From: Betaproteobacteria bacterium
GTDB lineage: Bacteria > Pseudomonadota > Gammaproteobacteria > Burkholderiales > SG8-41
Length of the DNA: 11,094 nucleotides
NCBI GenBank assembly: GCA_021414185.1
Contig: JAIOOZ010000470.1
Span: forward strand, 1-11,094
Direction of reading: 5' to 3'
Below, piece by piece: positions 5,851 to 11,094 of the stretch (within the stretch, counting starts at the first letter, position 1; each line of letters starts with the position of its first letter). The position numbers and the translations under genes are program-made. A model generated the notes under the pieces. The model made no database searches, was not told where the DNA came from, and was given only the letters and a program-made list of their open reading frames with translations.

Positions 5851-7005
5851 TTATTTCTCTTCGCGCCGCGGTTTCGGCCGCTTGCCGACGCTTACCTTCA
5901 CGGCCATTTCGTTTTTTTCGCGCGTCACCTTGAGCGTCGCGACGGTGCCCGGCTTCAACGCCGAGATCAGGTTGAGCGTGCTTGCGTAATCGGTCACCGC
6001 CTTGTCCTCGACGCCGACCAGCACGTCGCCGGGCTTGATGCCCGCCTTGTCGGCCGGACTTGCGTTGACCACTTCCGTAATCAGCGCGCCGTTGACTTTC
6101 GACAGCTTGAGCGTTTCGGCGAGTTCCGGCGTCAGGTCCTGCACGCCGATGCCGACCCAGCCGCGCGTCACCGTGCCGTTTTCGATGATTTGCTCCATCA
6201 CCTGTTTGGCGAGGCTGGAGGGAATCGCGAAGCCTATGCCCTGCGAGCCGCCGCTGCGCGTGTAAATCGCGGTGTTGATGCCGACCAGGTTGCCGCTCAC
6301 GTCGACCAGCGCGCCGCCGGAATTGCCGGGGTTGATGGGGGCGTCGGTCTGGATGAAATTCTCGAAGGTGTTGATGCCGAGATGGCTGCGGCCGAGCGCG
6401 CTGATGATGCCCGAAGTGACGGTCTGGCCGACGCCGAACGGATTGCCGATGGCGAGCACGATGTCGCCGACACGCGCCTGCTCGGACAGCGCGAAGGTCG
6501 CCGCCGGCAGATTCTTGAGATCGATTTTGAGCACTGCCAGGTCGGTTTCCGGATCGCTGCCGACCACGCGCGCCTTGGCGCGGCGCATATCCGACAGCGC
6601 CACTTCGATTTCGTCCGCCGCTTCGACCACGTGCTGGTTGGTCAGCACATAGCCCTTGTCGCTGACGATTACGCCCGAGCCCAGGCTGGAGCTGCGCCGC
6701 GTCTGCGCGTCGAACTGCTCGCCGAAAAAATAGCGAAACACCGGGTCGTCCATGAACGGATGGCGCGGCACCTTGGTTTCCTTGCTGGTGTAGATGTTGA
6801 CCACCGTCGGCATCGCTTTTTTGGCCGCTTCGCTGTAGGAAGCAATTGGCCGGGTTGGCGTAACTGCCGCTTCGCGGGTGGTGACGACATCCACGCTCGC
6901 ACGCGAGTTCAGTCCCAGCAGGTCGGGGCGCAGAGTCGACACCACGAACAAAATGCCGAGGCAGATCGTGGTGGTCTGGGCGAAGACGAGCCAAAGTTTG
7001 CGCAT
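5851..7005 (-). CDS. DegS/DegQ-like trypsin-type serine endoprotease (HtrA family)
   Basis: This is a periplasmic or inner-membrane-anchored HtrA protease involved in envelope protein quality control or stress signalling. The 384-residue protein has an N-terminal hydrophobic helix (about residues 5-23) without an obvious cleavage site, suggesting a membrane anchor. The S1C protease domain follows, with the catalytic triad His125 (TNQHVVEAA), Asp155 (SDPETDLAVLKI) and Ser229 (NPGNSGGALVD). One PDZ domain lies at about 281-375, followed by a basic tail. One PDZ plus an anchor resembles DegS/AlgW more than DegP, which has two PDZ domains. Whether it cleaves an anti-sigma factor as DegS does cannot be told from sequence. 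The ATG at 7005 is the start that includes the anchor. The gene is divergent from the Nif3-like gene. Confidence 0.93.
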   Translation of the reverse strand: MRKLWLVFAQTTTICLGILFVVSTLRPDLLGLNSRASVDVVTTREAAVTPTRPIASYSEAAKKAMPTVVNIYTSKETKVPRHPFMDDPVFRYFFGEQFDAQTRRSSSLGSGVIVSDKGYVLTNQHVVEAADEIEVALSDMRRAKARVVGSDPETDLAVLKIDLKNLPAATFALSEQARVGDIVLAIGNPFGVGQTVTSGIISALGRSHLGINTFENFIQTDAPINPGNSGGALVDVSGNLVGINTAIYTRSGGSQGIGFAIPSSLAKQVMEQIIENGTVTRGWVGIGVQDLTPELAETLKLSKVNGALITEVVNASPADKAGIKPGDVLVGVEDKAVTDYASTLNLISALKPGTVATLKVTREKNEMAVKVSVGKRPKPRREEK

Positions 7006-7019
7006 AGGGTCAGGCCGGG

Positions 7020-7047
7020 TGGTTCAACGTTTCAAGCGGGTTACAAT
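7020..7047 (+). promoter_or_regulatory. Possible promoter of the Nif3-like gene
   Basis: TACAAT at 7042-7047 is a good -10 candidate, 33 bases before the ATG at 7081. The bases 16-17 upstream (TGGTTC, 7020-7025) match the -35 consensus poorly, so activity is uncertain. The 75-base gap must also hold the minus-strand promoter of the protease gene, which I could not define. Confidence 0.3.
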
Positions 7048-7080
7048 GCACGAAGGAATATTCAATTGTCATCAGCCGTC

Positions 7081-7827
7081 ATGCTACGCATCGAACTCGA
7101 GACTTATCTCAACCAGTATCTCGATGTCTCCCGTTTCCGCGATTATTGCCCAAACGGGCTGCAGGTGGAAGGGCGCGCCGAAGTCCGAACCATCGTGACC
7201 GGCGTCACCGCTTCGCTCGACCTGGTGCGCGCGGCCGTCGAGCGCGGCGCCGATGCGCTGCTCGTGCATCACGGTTATTTCTGGCGCGGCGAAGACCCGC
7301 GTGTGACGGGCACGCGCCGCGAGCGCCTGGCGTTGCTGCTCAAGAAAGAACTAAACCTTTTTGCCTTTCATCTGCCGCTTGATGTGCATCCCGAAGTCGG
7401 CAACAACATGCAACTCGCGCGCGTGCTCGAACTGCCCTATGCCGGCAGGTTCGGCGACCAGGACCTCGGCGCGCACGGCGCTTTTGCCCGCCCGATTACA
7501 CTCGGTGAACTCGCCCGGCGCATCGCGGAACGTCTCGAGCGTGCGCCGCAAATCATCGGTAACGAAACGAAACCGCTGCACCGTGTCGCGTGGTGCACCG
7601 GCGCCGCGCAAAATTATCTCGAAGACGCGGTGCGCCTCGGCGTCGATGCGTTCATTTCGGGCGAAATATCGGAACAGACGGTACATCTCGCGCGCGAGTC
7701 CGGTGTCGCGTACATTGCCGCGGGCCATCATGCGACGGAGCGTTACGGCATACGGGCGCTCGGCGAACATCTCGCGGCGCGTTTTGGCGTCGCCCATCAT
7801 TTCATCGACATCGCCAATCCCGTATAG
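7081..7827 (+). CDS. Nif3-like dinuclear metal centre protein (YbgI/DUF34 family)
   Basis: Members of this family are hexameric cytoplasmic proteins with a two-metal site; GTP cyclohydrolase I type 2 is a common database name, but the physiological role is not settled. The 248-residue protein matches the short bacterial form without the inserted PII-like domain. Metal ligands are visible: His63-His64 in LLVHHGYFWRGE, Asp101 in LPLDVHPEVGNN, and His216 and Glu220 in GHHATERYG. FRDYCPNGLQVEGR at 19-32 is the family N-terminal signature and fixes the ATG at 7081. The frame stays open upstream to 6190, but that part lies antisense to the protease gene and is not coding. This gene lies between the protease and the bc1 operon in many relatives. 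Confidence 0.92.
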   Translation: MLRIELETYLNQYLDVSRFRDYCPNGLQVEGRAEVRTIVTGVTASLDLVRAAVERGADALLVHHGYFWRGEDPRVTGTRRERLALLLKKELNLFAFHLPLDVHPEVGNNMQLARVLELPYAGRFGDQDLGAHGAFARPITLGELARRIAERLERAPQIIGNETKPLHRVAWCTGAAQNYLEDAVRLGVDAFISGEISEQTVHLARESGVAYIAAGHHATERYGIRALGEHLAARFGVAHHFIDIANPV

Positions 7828-7902
7828 CCCGATTTTGGGGGTTTGCGGGCCGCTGAAATTACACGCAATCGCCTGAAGCAATGGACTATTTTCACGTTTT
7901 GC

Positions 7903-7931
7903 TTAAGTTTTTGCGCGGAATTCGCTAAACT
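7903..7931 (+). promoter_or_regulatory. Candidate promoter of petABC
   Basis: TTAAGT (7903-7908) and TAAACT (7926-7931) are separated by 17 bases, a reasonable sigma-70 layout about 36 bases before petA. The -10 overlaps a small hairpin, CGCTA (7923-7927) with TAGCG (7931-7935), followed by C and six T residues (7937-7942). That hairpin could alternatively be a weak terminator for the upstream gene. The remainder of the 139-base gap (7828-7966) shows nothing recognisable. Confidence 0.45.
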
Positions 7932-7966
7932 AGCGCTTTTTTGTCCAATCGCCAGCGGGGAATTCC

Positions 7967-8560
7967 ATGTCTGATCAGGAAGTGGATAAGGGTAAACGCG
8001 GTTTTCTGATGGCCGCCACCGGGGTTGTCGGTGGTGTCGCCGCAGCGGCAACGGCAGTACCGTTCGCCGGCAGCATGTTTCCATCCGAACGCGCCAAAGC
8101 GGCGGGTGCGCCGGTCGAGGCGGACATCAGTTCGCTGGCGCCGGGCGAAATGAAAATCGTCGAATGGCGCGGCAAGCCGGTATGGATCATGAGCCGCACC
8201 AAGGAAATGCTCGACGGCATTCAGAAAAACGACGGCCGCGTGTCCGATCCGAAATCGGAAGTGCCGCTGCAGCCTGACTACGCGAAAAACGAATACCGCT
8301 CAATCAAGCCGGAGATCGTCGTGCTCGAAGGCGTGTGCTCCCATCTCGGCTGCTCGCCCCAGTTCAAATCGGTCGAAGCCAAGAGCGACATGGGCCAGGA
8401 CTGGACCGGCGGTTTCTTCTGCCCCTGCCACGGCTCCAAGTTCGATTTTGCGGGCCGCGTGTTCCAGGGCTCGCCGGCGCCGGTGAACCTGCGCGTGCCG
8501 CCGTATAAGTTCGTCGGCGACGCCAAGATCATCATCGGCGACGACAGCAAGGGAGCGTAA
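7967..8560 (+). CDS. petA: Ubiquinol-cytochrome c reductase, Rieske iron-sulfur subunit
   Basis: This bc1 subunit takes the first electron from ubiquinol at the Qo site and hands it to cytochrome c1. The 197-residue protein carries both cluster boxes: CSHLGC (Cys124, His126, Cys129) and CPCHGS (Cys152, His155), with the GSPAP loop near 167. The N-terminus is an uncleaved Tat signal anchor with a hydrophobic segment at about 13-37 and the hinge PSERAKAAGAPVE. The motif is GKRGFLM, with Lys10-Arg11 in place of the usual two arginines. Rieske proteins are exported folded by Tat, whose genes lie about 2 kb upstream. GGGGAATTCC precedes the ATG, giving a moderate ribosome site. petB follows after two bases. 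Confidence 0.97.
   Translation: MSDQEVDKGKRGFLMAATGVVGGVAAAATAVPFAGSMFPSERAKAAGAPVEADISSLAPGEMKIVEWRGKPVWIMSRTKEMLDGIQKNDGRVSDPKSEVPLQPDYAKNEYRSIKPEIVVLEGVCSHLGCSPQFKSVEAKSDMGQDWTGGFFCPCHGSKFDFAGRVFQGSPAPVNLRVPPYKFVGDAKIIIGDDSKGA
8551..8555 (+). promoter_or_regulatory. Shine-Dalgarno of petB
   Basis: GGGAG at 8551-8555, within the end of petA, lies seven bases before the petB ATG. It supports the start at 8563 and coupled translation of petA and petB. Confidence 0.65.
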
Positions 8561-8562
8561 CC

Positions 8563-9888
8563 ATGGCCGCAGCGGAAAAAACTCCCGTTACGATTACCTG
8601 CGCAGGCCCGCTCAATGGCGCGCTCAGCGGCGTATTGACCTGGGTCGACGCGCGTTTCCCGTTGATCAAAATGTGGGAAGAGCAGTGGGGCAAGTACGTA
8701 GCGCCCAAGAACTTCAACTTCTGGTACTACTTCGGTTCGCTGTCGGCTTTCGTGCTCGTGCTGCAGATCGTCACCGGCATCTTCCTGACCATGAACTACA
8801 AGCCGGATGCGGCGCAGGCGTTCGCTTCCGTCGAATACATCATGCGCGACGTGTGGGGCGGCTGGTTCATCCGCTACATGCATTCGACCGGCGCGTCGTT
8901 GTTCTTCATCTGCGTCTACCTGCACATGTTCCGCGGGCTGCTCTACGGTTCGTACCGCAAGCCGCGCGAGCTGCTGTGGATATTCGGCATGCTGATCTAC
9001 CTGTGCCTGATGGCCGAAGCGTTTTTCGGCTACCTCCTGCCGTGGGGCCAGATGTCGTACTGGGGCGCGCAGGTGATCGTTAACCTGTTCGGCGCGGTGC
9101 CGTTCATCGGTGAAGACCTGTCGATCTGGATCCGCGGCGACTACGTGGTGTCGGATGCAACCTTGAACCGTTTCTTCGCGTTTCACGTCATCGCGATTCC
9201 GCTGGTGCTGCTGGGCCTCGTTGCCGCGCATTTGACCGCGCTGCACGAAGTCGGCTCCAACAACCCCGACGGCGTCGAAATCAAGAAGCAGCCGAAAGAC
9301 CCGCAGACCGGGCTGCCGCTTGACGGCATTTATTCGCATCCGTATTACACCGTCAAGGATGCGTTGGGCGTGGTGGTGTTCCTGATCGTGTTTTCGGTCA
9401 TCATGTTTTTCCTGCCGGAAATGGGCGGTTACTTTCTGGAGTACAACAACTTCATCCCGGCCGACCCGCTGAAGACGCCGCCGCATATCGCGCCGGTGTG
9501 GTACTTCACGCCGTATTACTCGATCCTGCGCGCCATACCGCCGCTCTTCAATTCGCAGTTCCCGGGTGTGCTGGCGATGGGCGCGGCGACCATGATCCTG
9601 TTCCTGCTGCCGTGGCTGGACCGCAGCGCGGTCAAGTCGATCCGCTACAAGGGCCCGGTGTTCAAGGCGGCGCTGACGATATTCGTCGTCGTCTTTTTGG
9701 TGCTGGGCTACCTCGGTACCGAGCCGACCAACGTGTGGGGACAGTTCGGCGCGTGGATGGGCAACGCCGACCGCGCCACCGTTGTCGCGCGTATCTGCAC
9801 GGCCATCTACTTCCTGTTCTTCATCCTGATGCCGTGGTATTCGAAAATCGATGAATGCAAACCGGAACCGGCGAGGTTGACATGGTAA
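8563..9888 (+). CDS. petB: Ubiquinol-cytochrome c reductase, cytochrome b subunit
   Basis: Cytochrome b is the membrane core of the bc1 complex and holds hemes bL and bH and the Qo and Qi quinone sites. The 441-residue protein is full length with about eight membrane helices, so it is not split into b6 and subunit IV. Heme ligands are His107 and His121 in helix B, and His208 and His223 in helix D. The Qo motif at 311-314 reads PVWY rather than PEWY. LPWGQMSYWGAQV (159-171) forms the cd helix region. The loop LHEVGSNNPDGVEI after helix D is typical of beta and gamma groups. The last codons overlap the petC start by seven bases, implying translational coupling. Confidence 0.98.
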   Translation: MAAAEKTPVTITCAGPLNGALSGVLTWVDARFPLIKMWEEQWGKYVAPKNFNFWYYFGSLSAFVLVLQIVTGIFLTMNYKPDAAQAFASVEYIMRDVWGGWFIRYMHSTGASLFFICVYLHMFRGLLYGSYRKPRELLWIFGMLIYLCLMAEAFFGYLLPWGQMSYWGAQVIVNLFGAVPFIGEDLSIWIRGDYVVSDATLNRFFAFHVIAIPLVLLGLVAAHLTALHEVGSNNPDGVEIKKQPKDPQTGLPLDGIYSHPYYTVKDALGVVVFLIVFSVIMFFLPEMGGYFLEYNNFIPADPLKTPPHIAPVWYFTPYYSILRAIPPLFNSQFPGVLAMGAATMILFLLPWLDRSAVKSIRYKGPVFKAALTIFVVVFLVLGYLGTEPTNVWGQFGAWMGNADRATVVARICTAIYFLFFILMPWYSKIDECKPEPARLTW

Positions 9889-10727
9889 GCACCTTTATCA
9901 GCACGTTTACGCGGGCGGCGGTTTGCGCTGCGCTGCTTCTGCCCATTGCCGCGCACGCCAACGAAGGTCCGCGCCTGCAGACTGCGCCGATCAATTCGCA
10001 CGACCTCGTTTCGCTGCAGAACGGCGCCAAGGTGTTCGTCAACTACTGCCTGAACTGCCACAGCGCCGGTTACATGCGTTACAACCGGCTGCAGGACCTG
10101 GGCCTGAACGAGCAGCAGATCAGGGACAACCTGGTATTTACCGGCGTCAAAGTGGGTGAGCTGATGCAGACGGCGATGGACAAAAAAGACGCCAAGGAAT
10201 GGTTCGGTGTTGCGCCGCCCGATCTCACGGTGACCGCGCGTTCGCGCAGTTCCAGCGCCGGCAGCGGCGCCGACTGGATCTATTCGTACTTGCGCTCTTT
10301 TTACCGCGATCCGTCGCGGCCGACCGGCTGGAACAACCTGGTGTTCGCCAATGTCGGCATGCCGCATGCGTTGTGGCAGTTGAGCGGCCAGCAGCAATTG
10401 CATGAAGAAGTATTCGAATCGGAGCATGCGGCCAAAGCGGCGCTGATCGCGGCGAAGGGCGTGTCCCAGCTCGAGGAGACGCGCGAGACGAAAGACGGCA
10501 AAACCGTGGAGCGTTTCGTTCTGAAAACGCTGACCCCCGGTGCCGGCACGCAGTCGCAGCTTGAATACGACAAGACGGTCACGGACCTCGTCAACTACAT
10601 GAACTACATGGCGGAGCCGGCGCGTCTCGAGCGCCGGCAGATCGGCATTTACGCGCTGCTGCTGCTGGGCCTGCTGTTCATGCTCGTGTTTACCCTCAAG
10701 AAATCCTACTGGAAGGACGTTCACTAA
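9882..10727 (+). CDS. petC: Ubiquinol-cytochrome c reductase, cytochrome c1 subunit
   Basis: Cytochrome c1 accepts electrons from the Rieske protein on the periplasmic side and reduces soluble cytochrome c. The 281-residue precursor has a Sec signal peptide (residues 1 to about 27, ending AAHA). The heme-binding motif is CLNCH (Cys56, Cys59, His60), the likely axial ligand is Met160 in NVGMPHALW, and one C-terminal membrane anchor lies at about 253-271 followed by KKSYWKDVH. I chose the ATG at 9882, preceded by GAGG at 9872-9875. An in-frame ATG at 9855 would add nine residues and extend the overlap with petB to 34 bases, which is less likely. It is the last gene of petABC; sspA follows 12 bases later. 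Confidence 0.96.
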   Translation: MVSTFISTFTRAAVCAALLLPIAAHANEGPRLQTAPINSHDLVSLQNGAKVFVNYCLNCHSAGYMRYNRLQDLGLNEQQIRDNLVFTGVKVGELMQTAMDKKDAKEWFGVAPPDLTVTARSRSSSAGSGADWIYSYLRSFYRDPSRPTGWNNLVFANVGMPHALWQLSGQQQLHEEVFESEHAAKAALIAAKGVSQLEETRETKDGKTVERFVLKTLTPGAGTQSQLEYDKTVTDLVNYMNYMAEPARLERRQIGIYALLLLGLLFMLVFTLKKSYWKDVH

Positions 10728-10739
10728 AACGGTGCCTAT

Positions 10740-10970
10740 ATGATGACCCTTTACTCAGGCACGACTTGTCCTTTCAGCCAGCGCTGCCGCAATGTGCTGT
10801 ATGAAAAAGGCATGGATTTCCAGATCGTCGACGTCGATCTGCACAACAAGCCGGAAGACCTGGCGGTGATGAACCCGTACAACCAGGTGCCGGTGCTGGT
10901 CGAGCGCGATCTGATGCTCTACGAATCGAACATCATCAACGAATACATCGACGATCGTTTTCCGCACCCT
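10740..10970 (+). CDS. sspA: Stringent starvation protein A / glutathione S-transferase-like, 5' part only
   Basis: SspA is a GST-fold protein that binds RNA polymerase in E. coli and affects stationary-phase and stress transcription. The visible 77 residues are the thioredoxin-like N-terminal domain: MMTLYSGTTCPFSQRC with Cys10 of the CPFS motif, the cis-proline segment NQVPVL (48-53), and YESNIINEYIDDRFPHP (61-77). The position just after petC is the usual betaproteobacterial context. After FPHP at about 10970 the frame stays open to the window end but yields an Ala/Gly/Arg-rich sequence unlike the helical SspA C-terminal domain. A different frame there encodes a RadA-like segment. The gene is therefore truncated by a junction, which is more likely artefactual than biological. 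Confidence 0.88.
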
Positions 10971-11094
10971 GACGACGTTCGGCAACCCGCGGCGCACACC
11001 GAACGGGGTGGACTTCAACCGGCTGCTGCTGATCACGGCGGTGCTGTCCAAGCGGCTGGGGCTGAAGCTGGGCGACCAGGATGTGTTTGTGAAC
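10966..11094 (+). CDS. RadA-like (Sms) fragment, Lon-protease-like domain, partial at both ends
   Basis: In the frame starting at 10966 the sequence reads TLTTFGNPRRTPNGVDFNRL, then LLITAVLSKRLGLKLGDQDV and FVN to the window end. This matches the start of the C-terminal Lon-like domain of the DNA repair ATPase RadA, where NPRR, NRL and DQDVFVN are conserved. The PNGVDFNRLLLITAVLSKR wording is more like RadA of Deltaproteobacteria or other phyla than the betaproteobacterial form; that is from memory of the family. There is no start codon or ATPase domain upstream, because sspA occupies that place in another frame. It is therefore a fragment joined to sspA. RadA is not an expected neighbour; sspB normally follows sspA. 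Confidence 0.65.

Noticed and set aside
6190..7080. Upstream extension of the Nif3-like frame to 6190
   Set aside because: It is antisense to the protease gene with its complete triad, and family similarity starts only at the ATG at 7081.

Overview
The window looks like a GC-rich betaproteobacterial chromosome segment, probably from a contig of environmental origin. Three things suggest this. The gene order his cluster – tatABC – degS-like protease – Nif3-like gene – petABC – sspA is the conserved core layout of Betaproteobacteria. hisI and hisE are separate genes. The Rieske, cytochrome b and SspA sequences are of the beta/gammaproteobacterial type. Most of the window is housekeeping DNA with tightly packed genes and short spacers.

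Positions 1-4199 hold the late histidine genes in order: a probable end of hisC, then hisB, hisH, hisA, hisF, hisI and hisE, all on the + strand. HisH and HisF form the IGP synthase. HisE and HisI perform the two steps that open and hydrolyse PR-ATP. HisA isomerises the product for HisF, and HisB acts just after IGP synthase. Two things disturb this cluster. A 267-bp non-coding element (643-909) with 22-bp perfect terminal inverted repeats and two large internal hairpins lies between hisB and hisH, and its left end begins inside the hisB stop codon. A 48-bp exact tandem duplication inside hisH adds 16 residues in frame.

A hairpin followed by T residues (4260-4291) separates the his genes from tatA-tatB-tatC (4312-5829), which encode the twin-arginine translocon. 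tatC converges with a degS-like periplasmic serine protease gene (5851-7005, minus). That gene is divergent from a Nif3/YbgI-type metal protein gene (7081-7827, plus) across a 75-bp gap.

Positions 7967-10727 encode the cytochrome bc1 complex: Rieske protein (petA), cytochrome b (petB) and cytochrome c1 (petC). The Rieske protein is normally a Tat substrate, so the tat genes and petA are functionally linked. Its signal carries Lys-Arg where Arg-Arg is usual, and cytochrome b has PVWY where PEWY is usual.

At the right edge sspA starts normally at 10740 but loses similarity to its family after about 77 residues. From about 10966 to the end, another reading frame matches the C-terminal Lon-like domain of RadA. 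The simplest explanation is a chimeric join at the end of an assembled contig. I found no CRISPR array, tRNA, rRNA or transposase gene. The most unusual pieces are the three-way-folding repeat element and the hisH duplication; I see no convincing new multi-gene system.
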